A stretch of DNA of 64,000 nucleotides, from contig CM060978.1 of the NCBI GenBank assembly GCA_030765065.1, forward strand, positions 218,879,498 to 218,943,497, in the 5' to 3' direction. Made by a program: the position numbers and the translations under genes. This document shows positions 11,462-22,281 of this stretch, piece after piece (position 1 is the first letter of the stretch; every line of letters starts with the position of its first letter). This DNA is from Deroplatys truncata. Its lineage: Eukaryota > Arthropoda > Insecta > Mantodea > Mantidae. Under the pieces are notes generated by a model that was not told the origin of the DNA, made no database searches, and saw only the letters and a list, made by a program, of their open reading frames with translations.

Positions 11462-13058
11462 CCAGGTGAGTCAGCTGCCCCTATTTATTTTTGAATTTAT
11501 GCAACGTGCTAAGCGACATATGTGACTTGTGCTGTTCTTGAATGCCTTCTAATGGCTGATTTGCGTAAACTTTATAGAGCAGGGATGCAAAACTCAGTGC
11601 ATAAGTGTTTTACCGGACAGAATGCAATTGCTGTATAGGTCGATGCAAAAAACATCCCACCCTGACACTGAGAGCTGCAGTAGCAATTTTAGTCAATTTT
11701 ACAAACTTTTACTCTTTACCATACATCTATGCATCCCTTTGAAAACGCCCCTGAACGAACAACTTATCAATGCATCGGTTGACAAAACCATTTGAAAACA
11801 AAATGGCAGATCTACGCAGTGCGACCAATTGGATTTAAGCCATTAGTCAATGTAAATCCTTGTCAAAAAAATGCTAAGTATTAGGTAGATAATTTCCTTT
11901 ATTTCACAAACTATGGCGTATTTCAGATCATACAGTAATTGTAATGACTGATGCAATTTATTTATTTGAATTAAAACTACCAAATCGAGCTCAAAACACT
12001 GTATGATGCTGTAAAAGCATGTAAATATTCGAGGTGGGATCTACTTCTGCGATTACTAATTCGTATAGGAACCTCAGCTCGCAAGGTAGCATTAGCCGAA
12101 TGGTACTATCATGGTTGCTTTAACATTGTGCCACTTTAATTCGGGTTCAAATCCTTCGGGTGGATTTCAAACTTTTTATTACCTTTTGTTTTATCTATGG
12201 GCCTATAATTCGATATTATGATATAAATAACATTTTTAATAACATAATAAGTGTGTACAAAATAGAATAATCGTCATGTTTTCCACCGCGCATGTTACAG
12301 CATGCAAGAAGGTCTCTCCGGCTACGTACACAAATGTGCATTGAACATTTTGAACATTTACTTCCTCGATGAAATCCACGCTCTTTAACAACTTATTATT
12401 CTGTTTACCCGTGAACTTAGCACATTTACAACTCCCTTGTCAATAGAAGAAGTGAAACATAAGGTTTAAACATGAAACAAAAACTGTTGTATTTAATATT
12501 GTCAATATGCGCCCAACAGAATGAAAGCTAACTACGTAATACGGTTTGCAACACCAGATACGGTACAGATTATTAGGGTAAACATGATTCACAATTATTT
12601 GATTATAATTCCTATGTCTTTGGCTCACAGGGGAGCCAGTAACAAAAATAAATAAATTTGTACATTAAAATACAAAAAATAAACACAAGGAGAAAAAAAA
12701 AAAACAACCAAAGCAGTTTTATGTTTGTATCAGATTCGAACCTAACCTGGGCTTCACCACATTCCGAAACCTGTGAAGCACTCGGCCAGAACCCATGTAG
12801 TTTATCCCGCTCTTTGGAAAAATGTTCCACTATCTCCTTGCAAACATTATATCATGAAACGACGTTTTTTTTAAGGCTTTCGCAGCTCTTCGGTTCTCAT
12901 TCAGGCCTTTAATCATTAATGGGAATTGCGTATAGTACCAAATAGAAGGGCAGAGTTAGAATAACAGTTTGTTTGCTAAAAGGGTCAATATTTTCACATT
13001 ATACTATAAACTGCGGGTTGCGTAGATACGAATACCTAGGGGCAGCTGACTCATCTGG
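11462..13058. mobile_element. 1.6-kb TA-flanked DNA element inside a T5 repeat
   Basis: The left end reads CCAGGTGAGTCAGCTGCCCC and the right end is its inverted match, AGGGGCAGCTGACTCATCTGG, with weaker similarity for ~20 bp further in. TA sits on both sides (11460-11461 and 13059-13060). Taking out the element plus one TA restores the T5 consensus at the correct length. The interior holds no transposase-like protein, so this is a non-autonomous element. A TA target points to the Tc1/mariner superfamily. Confidence 0.8.
12074..12165 (+). repeat. tRNA-like SINE head inside the TA element
   Basis: A box A-like TAGCATTAGCCGAATGG (12086-12102) and a perfect B-box-type GGTTCAAATCC (12144-12154) resemble an RNA polymerase III promoter. 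The spacing is longer than in a normal tRNA, so a SINE remnant is more likely than a tRNA gene. Confidence 0.45.
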
Positions 13059-13535
13059 TATATCTTGAACCTTCTGAGAATGTCCCCAAAAGTCATCTTC
13101 AATCTGAATGGCTTTTGCATAATGGGTAAACCGTAAGAAATAGACAAAAAGTCTCTACATAGAAAATGTAAAGCTCGTCAAAACACACAGTTTACGTCCT
13201 ATACTTTTTTTAGTGAAGTGAAGCATTTCCGAGATATTCTTTGTTATTTGTTTTGATTTTCTAAAACTTATACTTTTTCTCACACGGAAATTCGTTCTTC
13301 GTTTTATGTCCTAGTCATGCAAATAGAATGGAATGCTCCACATAGCAACCAGCTCTTAAAAGATTTTACAATCTCTTAAAGCCTACCATATTCCCCTTGC
13401 AACTACAAGGAAATTAGCAATAAGATTAACATCTTGATATCTCGATTAACATGTAGTATATGGAGAATAAGCGTTTGTAAACATAGTTTGTACAAGAGTA
13501 GAGAAAGGTATATGAGTGCAACGCATTAGAATTGT

Positions 13536-13766
13536 TTATGTCCTGGACACGCAAAGAGAATGGAATGCTCCACATAGCAAGCAGCTCTTAAAGGGTTTGA
13601 CTATCGCTTAAAGCCTACCATATTCCCCTTGCATCTACAAGAAAATTACCAATAAGATTGACATCTCGATATCTCGATTAACATGAAGTATATGGAGAAT
13701 AAGCGTTTGTAAAAATAATTTGTACACGAGTAGAGAAAGTCATCTGAGTGCAACACATAAGTTTTT
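13536..13766 (+). repeat. tandem partial copy of the T5 repeat end
   Basis: This ~230-bp block repeats 13303-13530 in the same orientation, from TTATGTCCTGG to CAACACATAAG, and is followed by a T-run. It lacks the left two thirds of the family. Confidence 0.8.
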
Positions 13767-13769
13767 TTT

Positions 13770-14221
13770 ATCATAAGAATATGTACAGAGAACTTTAAGA
13801 AATCAAACACATGACGATCAATTTTTGTTAAAGATCGTTCGATTTTACGTGAAATGATTCTTATTCTAACGAAAATTATTTAATATTAGTGTTTCCTGAA
13901 GACTCTCATCTCTTCTACTTACAGCGTGTATTACTCGTTTTAGCTTGTAAACGTCAACCATCTAGAAGCATGTGTGACTTTTGGGATACAATTATTAGTG
14001 GCTTTTCTTTCTTCAATTCATTAAAATCAATTTTGCTTTAAGTGCTGAAAATTGAGGTTATATTTATTTGCAATATTACTTTTTTGTGCATATCTTTATG
14101 AATTTATTCTATTATCGTTACCAATACTTATTGTCTGCAAAGCGACTGGCATTTAAAATCATCCACCTACTTCTAGTGTCTTATACCTTGCTTTCATTCC
14201 TTGATTGCTTTCTCTATGTAC
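13770..14221. other. non-coding, AT-rich
   Basis: One short plus-strand frame (from 14068) runs into the next element and is not recognised. Confidence 0.35.
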
Positions 14222-14390
14222 ACATGCAGAATGAGCCAAAAGACACCCAACCGCCTGCGCGGTGTTTTTCCTGTCCGCGTCCTCGGCGCTCGTTGCCGTC
14301 TGCCACTATCATAGAAACGCGGATGAAACCATACCACATTTCCAAAACTACTTTTAAAGGTTTTGCTTACCAACTTCATGAAAAGAAATG

Positions 14391-14603
14391 CTAAAACTGG
14401 CCACCGTTTTTGTCCATATATTTTTGGCACCTCTTTAGGAAACTATCCATCACTCGCCGTAGTTCACGTTGAGAAATTTCCTGGTGGATATTTTGTTTTA
14501 ATGCTTCCAGGGTGTGTGGGTTTGTATTGCACACTTTATGTTTTAAGTTACCCCGGAGGGGTATTTTATAAACAATATTACTGGCTGCGCGGTGTTTTTC
14601 CAC
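14391..14603 (-). pseudogene. mariner-like transposase C-terminus, left copy
   Basis: The minus strand reads LRGNLKHKVCNTNPHTLEAL, then EISQRELRRVMDSFLKRC and YMDKNGGQF. This matches the terminal region of arthropod mariner-like transposases whose N-terminus is the DUF4817-type helix-turn-helix domain. The catalytic domain is missing. Confidence 0.75.
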
Positions 14604-14780
14604 TGGGCGTGTGGAAATATAATAAAAACACGATAACGCACTGCTGCTAAAAACAAAGTCACACTGTTGTGGTTTTGCTGTGCTGTGTGAAGTGCAGTTT
14701 TGAGTTGACGGTGATGTGATGTAGTTCAGTTATTCCGAGTTATTTATTATTTTGTGGTGTACTTAGTCACAAAGTATATT

Positions 14781-15100
14781 ATGGCTCAGTATATGTTTTC
14801 TACTGCACAGCGTGCATTTATTTATGATTCGTATGTGTTAGCTCGGTCAGCTCGCCAAGTGAAAGTACAATTTGCAGAAAAATTCCCAGGTGTAAAGGTT
14901 CCAGGCCGTACTGGACTTTACAGTAAATTTCAGGCCACAGAAAGTGTTCAGGCTAAGAAATCTAAAAGTTGCCGTTCGGTTTTTGTCGAAGAAACGTTAG
15001 ACGACATCGGTCATGATGGATAGTAACCTAAAGAGGTGCCAAAAATGTATGGACAACGACGGTGGCCAGTTTCAGCATCTGCTTTCATAAACTTGGTAAG
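14781..15100 (+). pseudogene. DUF4817-type N-terminus joined to the C-terminal tail of a mariner-like transposase
   Basis: From the ATG at 14781 the frame reads YMFSTAQRAFIYDSYVLARS, then KFPGVKVPGRTGLYSKF and SVFVEETLDDIG. This is the helix-turn-helix domain that starts many arthropod mariner-like transposases. Right after the stop near 15021, the sequence resumes with LKRCQKCMDNDGGQFQHLL, the transposase C-terminus. The whole catalytic core is therefore deleted, giving an internally deleted remnant. Confidence 0.8.
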
Positions 15101-15240
15101 TAAAACCTCTAAAAATGTTGTATGGTTTCATCTGCGCCTTTCTATGGTAGCGGCATACGGCAACGAGCGCCGAGGACGTGGACAGGAAAATCACTGCACA
15201 GGCGGTTCGGAGTCGTTTGGCTCACTCTGTATATTGTATA

Positions 15241-15690
15241 TGCTCTATACGTTAAACATTACTGGCGATAGGTGGTATCACTACTTACAGTTACGAATGG
15301 GAGGAGGATATTCATTGTAATGAGATGCGTTGACATTTCTAAGCTTTCACTTACCTCCCAATGGTAGGGAATCAGCAGTTTGGTAAGTAAACAGACGCTT
15401 CTCAGTTTCTCCGGTATCCATTAACATTAGTATTATTGCCCCCAGGGACTTGAAATATACAAGCACGTGGATGGAAACTAAGGTATCTTACCCGCTAACT
15501 TGTACAATCCCAGTTTGTCGTTTATTTTCTTTCCTATCGGTTCCCTTGACCAAGTCTCTTACTTGGGTATCTTACATTAACATGTTTATATCTCTGCTGG
15601 CGAGGAATAGGATGCAGACGGGAGTGCCAAGTCCTGCCTGATAGGAAGTTCACGTCAGGGATGAAGATGACGTGAAGTAATTCTGCCGAG
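15241..15690. other. non-coding spacer
   Basis: Short frames only. Nothing is recognised. Confidence 0.35.
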
Positions 15691-15799
15691 ATCCTGCGCT
15701 ATAGCCCGCCCTGCCGTCCTCTTCGATCGTCGCGGTTAGGGGTAGAGGTTTCGAGGCCTCTACAGCTATGAGCCACGACCTCCAGAATGTCAGAATAGT

Positions 15800-16960
15800 G
15801 AGTTGAAAATCACCCAAAGTACCCGGCATTTGTTGGGCCTAACAGACTCAGGGAACCCGCACGGGGATTTTACCGGGTCATGCCCAATAACACTTCCGTC
15901 CGCTTCTTGCTACACAAATTTCAACAGCTTAACAAAGATGCTCTCCAACACTTCCTTAACAACAACAAATGAGACCAAACGTTCCATACAAACTCACAGA
16001 AGCTGTATACATCAAAACTTCAGCAGCAGTATCTGATATATCTACAGGTTGTATAGCAACTACAAGCAACAACAACACCTAGAATAAGAGGAATAAGAAA
16101 AAATACTTAGAGAATCGTTGATGATTCTGAAATAGCTACTCAGAAACTAGAAGCTCTGAGAATTAAGATAATAATCACAGATGAACATAAAGCCAAGTTG
16201 AGAGAAAAACTTGCTACCCAAGGTATAGCTGGGACGCTGCCGAGTAGAGAAATAAACAAATGAAAAGAAAATATAAATAGTGGACAAAGGTGAAACGCCC
16301 AGTGGCATTAAGGCGGGTAGTTTAACTTCGCCCACAAAAGGAGGAAGCCTTAGGAAATAAAGGAAGAGAGAAAACCTTCCACCTATGCATCTGCAGTGAC
16401 CTACAAGGAACCTTTGTCTCCTACTAAAATACCTATTGTTGTGAAAGACTCTCTTGATAAACTTACTTTTATGTAGACAGGAAAAATTGAAACAGCGTTA
16501 GTGGAAAATTCACTATTCTTAAAAGTGAAGAGTCACCGCGGTTCATTTACCTGGGGTTTAATTCAGTCTGTACAAAGTATGATGAAGCCAAGAACTGGAT
16601 TATTAAAACTGTCCAGAGCTTTAACCGTGGGAAGGAGCTAAGCTACGAAAAGGAGAAAGGTGGGTGATTCTCAGAGTGACTAAAGCACTTTTAAGGGCAT
16701 CTAAAGTGTCCTCCAAAGATGAACCCTCAAATCCGGATATACTTGGTAAACAGAGTAAAGGTCTCAAGACTGGCTAATGAAAAATAATTACTTCTAACAA
16801 GAAAACTCCATTAGAGAAAATTATTGTAGCTCTAATTGATGCTACACTAGTAGCCTTAAAATCTCAAATTGTGAAAGTCTTCTTTCGATTAGGAAAAGCT
16901 GTGTCCGCCATCCTTCATACAGAACAGGAAAAATGGCGCAGAAAAAGGTAACCCAAGCGA
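15800..16960 (+). pseudogene. LINE ORF1 relic
   Basis: Readable parts include a charged helical stretch (QKLEALRIKIIITDEHKAKL, from about 16150), a TYASAVTY segment near 16385, and LFLKVKSHRGSFTWGLIQSV at about 16513-16572. The last resembles the folded region of ORF1 proteins in insect R1/LOA-type LINEs. Zinc knuckles are not recognisable. ORF1 proteins coat the element RNA, and this copy can make none. Confidence 0.5.
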
Positions 16961-17580
16961 ACCTATAACATAAGTGCTACCCTATATGATATATTCCTAA
17001 AGGAAGAAATTGCCATTGCTCCTATTCAAGAACCGTGGATAAGTAACGTAACATTATAGGGCTGGGAAACATACAAGGTAAACTAAAATGAAGTAGCTGA
17101 ATTAATAACTTGCGAACATGCATACTGGCTGACAGCTACTTAGCTTAACACTTATGAACATATCTTCTAGGGATTTAACCTGTGCATAATTTACCTTGGT
17201 TTTGGTTAAAACAGGAAGGAACATTATAATTAGTTTCTGCTACCTACACTATGTTACCAAGAATACTTCCTCCTACTAGAGAACTAGATGATCTAGTAAG
17301 AAATTCTACGATACCCAGAAGCACCTTCTAATAGGAATGGATGAAAACCTCATGAATTCTGGGGTTTTAAGGATCCACTCTCAATAGGAGAGTCTCTGTG
17401 AAGTTTCATTTGTGCTAGCAATTTGGTTTCATGTAGGTAAACATCCTACTTTCAGAAAAGGTTCTTGACATTAAAATCTCCTCACGGTTCATTGGGGTAA
17501 AGGTCCAGATCGTCTAGTCTCTCAAGCTCTTCACTCTCAGATCATAATTGTATTTGTTTTAAGCTGAACTTCAGTGCACA
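16960..17580 (+). pseudogene. LINE AP-endonuclease domain relic
   Basis: IAPIQEPW at about 17011-17037 corresponds to the (A)xxQEPW catalytic Glu block of LINE endonucleases. Further on, DENLMNSGVL and ESL match the N-A-H--W and RGE-L blocks loosely. LSDHN near 17534-17550 is the terminal SDH motif with the catalytic His. In an active element this domain nicks target DNA to prime reverse transcription. Confidence 0.65.
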
Positions 17581-18179
17581 AGCGGAAGAGTTCAAAAACC
17601 CTAAAATAACGGACTGGAAACCCTATCAAGAAACCTTAATAGTTAGATTAAATTCCATTGATACGACACTGATATAAATTCTGCAGCTTTTATCTTACAA
17701 GAAACCATAATAGATTCATAATAAGAAAGTTGTCTCATTCAAATAAAATGAAGAGTATCTGACTGAATAAAGGAGTGCAAGAGGCTAAGCGTAGGGCAAG
17801 ACGTTCTTTTACCAAGGCAAAATTAACAGATAATTGGTTGGAATTATTGAAACCTTACCGATTACAATCTACTCATAAGAGGAGCCAAAAAAGCCTCGTG
17901 AAGAAAATTCTGTTCAGAGCTTAAGTCAAAACAGTCACTGTAAACATAAAAAGTAACTCGGGAACCAATATAGCAGATTAGTACCTTAAAACTACTTATA
18001 TTACCTTAATGACATACGTGAATTCAAGAACGAATACATAGAATTACTAGGGCATACTTACTTTCAGGAATGAAAATCCATTGACTAAGAACAGGTAATT
18101 TAAGTTATCTCAGAAATTGTCACTCTTTGAGAGCACCCGGGAGGAACTGGAAAATAGCGTGATCTTTGTCAATATTTCT

Positions 18180-19590
18180 GTTATTGAATGCCCCAGTTGT
18201 GACGGCATCTTCTCCGCTTTATTGCAAAGAGGGCCAGAATCGCCCGTCTATTAGCCTGTCAAATCCTTAGAGCTTTTGTAGCTTTTGGCTACATCCCAAT
18301 AGCCTGGAGAACGAGGAGAGCAATCTTTATCCCGAAATCTGGCAAAGGAGACTATTCAGATCCAAAAGCAATTCGGCCAATTGGCTACTCTTCTTTTCTT
18401 TTAAAAGCATTAGAGGGAGTAATTATAATTCAAATTCAAATAGAGATTATGTATAAGAATCCTTCACATGTGACACAGTGCCGCATCAGCTGATCAGTAG
18501 AATAGACGATCGAATTAGGAGCCTTTATGTATATGAGGTTTGACAATACAACTATGACTCGATCATAAGGTACATTAATCTACTTATACTGGACGAAATC
18601 ATATGTAGATGATTGATATGTTCACTACACAGCATCTAAGTCGAGCAGTTTGGAGAGAAACAAAATTACATCAGTCGTGAACGTAATCTTACAGGGAAAA
18701 TTTTTTTCGTCCATTCTCTGAAATTTAGTAGCTGACACTCTCTTAACAGTATCCTACACTAAGGACATATGTGGCCAGGGGTATGCTGACGATATATTAG
18801 CTAGAGGGAAATTTTCATATATCACCTCAGGCATTGACAACGAAGCTCTGAGAATTACGCTAAACTGGTGCAGGAAGGAAGATCTAGGAATAAACCAAAA
18901 GACAGTGAATTTAATTGCTTGAATTAAACGAACATAAAGTAGGTAGAACCAAAGTAGAAATGTTTAAAAGATTGAAGCATCTAGGACTTATCCTGGATGA
19001 AAGGCCTCAACTTTAGGTTTATACGAGTATAATTCTATTCATAAAGCAAGATTATCGCTGTTGCCAACAGCTAATAGGTAGAAACTAAAGTCTAAAGCAA
19101 AATATATGCCGATGGCTCTAAGAGGTTCTGGTTAAACGGCGAATTAGTTGTGGAGAAGTGGTACGGTGGTACAAGACTCTAAAGGTTAAAGCTAAAGATA
19201 AACTTGACAGGTCATAAAGATTAGCCAGTCTATGTATTGTGGAACCTTTGGAACTACTCCTATCTTTGTTGGTCTGCCACTACTTGGTTTTAGTATTCAA
19301 GCAAAGGCAGGACTGTTTGCTTTAGGCATTAATAGGGTAGCGGTGTGTAGGGAAAACCATTGTAAAACAGTATCATTCCTACATTATGAACATCATGGAA
19401 AATATCGAATGTTGTCAATGGGACCTGGCCAATGTTGGGAACGATATCATTCCCTTCAAGATTAGCATGTCTAATAGAAGCAAACTTCAAGGGATTTTTC
19501 TAACCAACCACGGGAAACCCATACCTAGTTTTGACTACTACATTGTTAAAGGACAACCTAATAAGATATTTGCTGAGTGCCTACAGCATA
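18180..19590 (+). pseudogene. LINE reverse transcriptase relic
   Basis: The segment AIFIPKSGKGDYSDPKAIRP followed by IGYSSFLLKALEG (about 18320-18420) is the fingers region of R1/Jockey-type RT. The catalytic box reads GYADDILARGKF, with YADD at 18782-18793. It is followed by a thumb segment (LNWCRKEDLGIN, KRLKHLGLILDE) and by a degraded RLASLCI block near 19215. Stops and frame changes occur throughout. Confidence 0.8.
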
Positions 19591-19643
19591 ATCTATAACA
19601 TAAATCTTGTTTATCAAGCAGAGCTATTTGTTACCCTCATATA

Positions 19644-20875
19644 CACTACATGATCAAATGTATCTGGACACCTGGCTGAAAATGATGTATAAGTTCGCGG
19701 CGCCCGCCATAGGTAATGCTGGAAGTCAATATGGTGTTGGCCCACCCTCAGCCTTGTGACAGCGTTCACTCTCGCAGACATACTTTCAATCAGGTCCTGG
19801 AAGGTTTCTTGGGGATTGCCAGCCCATTCTTCACGGAGTGCGGAACCGAGGAGCGGTATCGATGTAGGTCGGTGAGGCCTGGCACGCAGCCGGCGTTCCA
19901 AAACATCCCATAGGTGTACTATAGGATTCAAGTCAGGACTCTGTGCAGGCCAGTCCATTACAGGGATGTTATTGTCGTGTAACCAATCCGCCACAGCCCG
20001 TGCAGTATGAACAGGTGCTCGATCGTGTTGAAAGATGCAATCGCCAACCCCGAATTGCTCTTCAACAGTGGGAAGCAAGAAGGTGCTTAAATATCAATGT
20101 AGGTCTGCGCTGTGATCGTACCATGCAAAAAAACAAGGGGTGCAAGCCCACACAACCACACCATAACACTACCACCTCCGAATTTCACGGTTGCCACTAC
20201 ACACGTTGGCAGATGACGTTCACCGGGCATTCACCATACCCACGCCCTGCCATCGGATCGGCACATTGGGTACTGTGATTCGTCACTTCACACAACGTTT
20301 TGGCACTGTCCAATCGTGTAATGATGACGCTCCTTACACCAAGCGAGGCGTCGTTTGGCACTTTCCTGCGTGATGTGTGGCTTATGAGCAGCCACTTGAC
20401 CATGGAATCCAAGGTTTCTCACCTCACGCCTAACTGTCATAGTACTTGGAGTGGATCCTGATGGAGTTTGGAATTCCTATGTGATGGTCTGGATAGATGT
20501 CTGCCTATTACTCTTTACGACCCTCTTCAAATGTCGGCGGTCTCTGTCAGACAACAGACGAGGTCGGCCTGTACGCTATTGTGCTGTACATGTCCCTTCA
20601 CGTTTCCACTTCACTATCACATCAGAAACAGTGGACCTAGGCATGTTTAGGAGTGTGGAAATCTCGCGTACAGACTTCTGACACAAGTGACACCTAATCA
20701 CCTGATCACGTTCAAAATCCATGAGTACCACGGAGCGTCCAATTCTGCTGTTTCACGATGTCTAATGACTACTGAGTTCGCGGATAAGAGTACCAGGAAG
20801 TAGGTGGCAGCACAATGCACCTAAGATGAAAACCGTATTTTTGTGGGTTGTCCGGATGCTTTTGATCACATAGTG
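19644..20875 (-). mobile_element. Tc1-family DNA transposon, copy 2, inside the LINE
   Basis: TA flanks both ends (19642-19643 and 20876-20877). Left end CACTACATGATCAAATGTAT; right end in reverse complement CACTATGTGATCAAAAGCAT; both continue into C(C/T)GGACA. The 1232-bp element interrupts a LINE whose RT lies to the left and RNase H to the right. Confidence 0.93.
19700..20740 (-). pseudogene. Tc1 transposase, copy 2, inactivated
   Basis: Same family as the protein at 7378-8409. The first catalytic Asp is kept (VV*SDES) but follows a TGG-to-stop change, and CIFQHDRAPVHTA keeps the second. The catalytic Glu is lost: SPDLNPIVHLWD has Val where copy 1 has Glu. A stop also falls after the AQ preceding RTGRP in the N-terminal half, and a small deletion lies near 20150. 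A frame change near 19750 lets the frame read past the usual KAKGGPTPY end. Lesions mostly differ from copy 1, so the two copies decayed independently. Confidence 0.9.
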
Positions 20876-20879
20876 TATG

Positions 20880-21200
20880 TCGTCAATGCTGTGAACAAGG
20901 GTTTATAAGAGAGCGTGTGCTTATATACTCCGACGGTCAGGCTGCACTTAATGTACTCAATGCCCAAACCGTTAGCTCACAACTAGTTTTGGAATGTTAC
21001 CAACTATTGATTCTCTAATCCTGTAATACATTGAAATTACACTGTGTACTTGGGTCATGCAGGAATTGCGGGGAATAAAGAAGCGAATATCCTTGTCAAA
21101 AAAAGGAGCATATCTCTCCTAAAAGCCTCTCTGCAGTTTAAGCACGTAAAGGCTTAAAACGACGTTGAAGGACTGAATTTCTTATGGAACACAAAAGAGG
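20880..21200 (+). pseudogene. LINE RNase H domain relic
   Basis: VCLYSDGQAALNVLNAQTV carries the Asp of the second RNase H motif (D-S/G-QAAL). GHAGIAGN-EAN-L with small disruptions follows at about 21050-21090 and corresponds to the VPGH-GI-GNE-AD-LA block. This lies right of the Tc1 copy and continues the LINE that begins to its left. Confidence 0.7.
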
Positions 21201-21493
21201 TGTATATCAATCTCCAATAATAAATCCCACAGGCAAATTGCAAGAAAGGTCTGTAAAACTGTATAACTCACTTACTGGACAAAACAAGGATTCATTAAAA
21301 GGAGTCATTTGTTGAATATAAAGACATAGATTACACTAGTCTGCATAACATCGAATGACTGAAAAATAATAAGCGATTCTGACTCATTTTTATGCTGATT
21401 TCAGAACTGCTTTTAGTTTTTTTATATCACGTACATGTTTTCTCAATTTCACTTCAAAAATATAGAGATATAAAGATATTGCTTCCGCCACTA

Positions 21494-22034
21494 CACATAA
21501 AATTGGGCTTGATGAAGCAATTTGTAAGGTCTCTTCCATAGGATGGACCCTGCTTCAAGTACCTTTCCAAGAAATTTCCCTTCATTACACAAGACAAATT
21601 AAAGGCTGGAATTTTTGTTGGTCCTCAAATAAAGAAATTGATGAAGGATGAAGATTTTGAGAAGACAGTGAATGAGAGCGAAATAGAAGCATGGACCGCC
21701 TTCCGAAACTGAAAACTTCTTAGGCAATAACGAAGATCCTAATTACAAGGTCATTGTCGAAGCAATGTTGGAAAATTTCAAGAAGATGGGTTGTAACATG
21801 AGTGTAAAGGTGCATTTTCTGCATTCACATATCGACTACTTTCCAGAAATTATGGGACATTATAGTGAAGAGCTGGGTGAACGTTTTCACCAAGATATTA
21901 AGGAAATGGAGAGGAGGTACCAGTGGAGATGGAAGGAAACTATGATGGCCGACTACTGTTGGATGTTGAGGAGGGACAGTCATCTTCAAGGATCTGCAAG
22001 GAATTCAAAGAAGAGAAAGTTTGAAAAAAATTAA
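21494..22034 (+). pseudogene. C-terminal part of a conserved, multi-copy arthropod protein of unknown function
   Basis: The reading starts LGLMKQFVRSLP, continues KAGIFVGPQIKKLMKDEDFE, and after a stop and frameshift near 21710 enters an 89-residue frame from 21765. That frame holds KKMGCNMSVKVHFLHSHIDY, ERFHQDIKEMERRYQ and MMADYCWMLRRD, ending in a Lys-rich tail. I recognise this block, with conserved HSHxD and GERFHQD, as one repeated many times in insect genomes and probably carried by a transposable element. I cannot name the element or give a function. The N-terminal part is absent here. Confidence 0.6.
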
Positions 22035-22259
22035 ATGAAACACTTTGGATTCTTGTTTTGTTAAAATGTAGTCATGACATAAATTAGGGGAGTTCTTGAG
22101 AGTATTCTTAAAATGTTTCTTGAATAAAAACTTACGTTGTGTGAAATGGTATTTGAATACTGTTCTACGCTCATCAGTAAAATTGTCAAAACATTACTTA
22201 TTTTGTGTAAAAACCTGACGTGATCGAAAAAAACGGAAGTTGAAGTAACTTAATTGTAG

Positions 22260-22278
22260 CCCCACTTTGTGGTAGCCA
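22260..22278 (-). other. degraded primer binding site next to LTR copy 2
   Basis: On the minus strand the LTR end is followed by TGGCTACCACAAAGTGGGG. It aligns to the tRNA-Lys site of copy 1 with an indel and several mismatches. Confidence 0.45.
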
Positions 22279-22281
22279 ATT

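Larger units (their letters stand above)
11103..13530 (+). repeat. T5 repeat, split by an insertion
   Basis: The copy starts ACTTTCTCTGCTACG directly after a T5 run (11098-11102) and ends GCATTAGA at 13530. Its two halves, 11103-11461 and 13061-13530, join at TATATCTTGAA once the TA-flanked element at 11462-13058 is removed. The family has no coding capacity. This is one of the more diverged copies. Confidence 0.85.
14222..15232. mobile_element. two mariner-type remnants arranged head to head
   Basis: The outer ~210-220 bp (14222-14440 and 15026-15232) form an inverted repeat that carries the transposase C-terminus plus the 3' end of the element. The left copy runs on the minus strand and the right copy on the plus strand, with their 5' sides meeting near 14600-14750. 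Outer ends share GAGCCAAA-GACxCC. The unit may be two truncated insertions or one rearranged element able to move as a unit. Confidence 0.7.
15700..21335 (+). mobile_element. R1-like LINE relic (ORF1-EN-RT-RNase H) split by a Tc1 element
   Basis: Four LINE modules can be read in the right order on the plus strand: ORF1-like (about 15800-16960), AP endonuclease (16960-17580), reverse transcriptase (18180-19590) and RNase H (20880-21120). All are broken by many stops and frameshifts, so it is an old copy. A later Tc1 insertion (19644-20875) separates RT from RNase H. The RNase H and overall wording suggest the R1/LOA/I group. The limits are approximate because no 5' end or 3' tail is clear. Confidence 0.75.
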
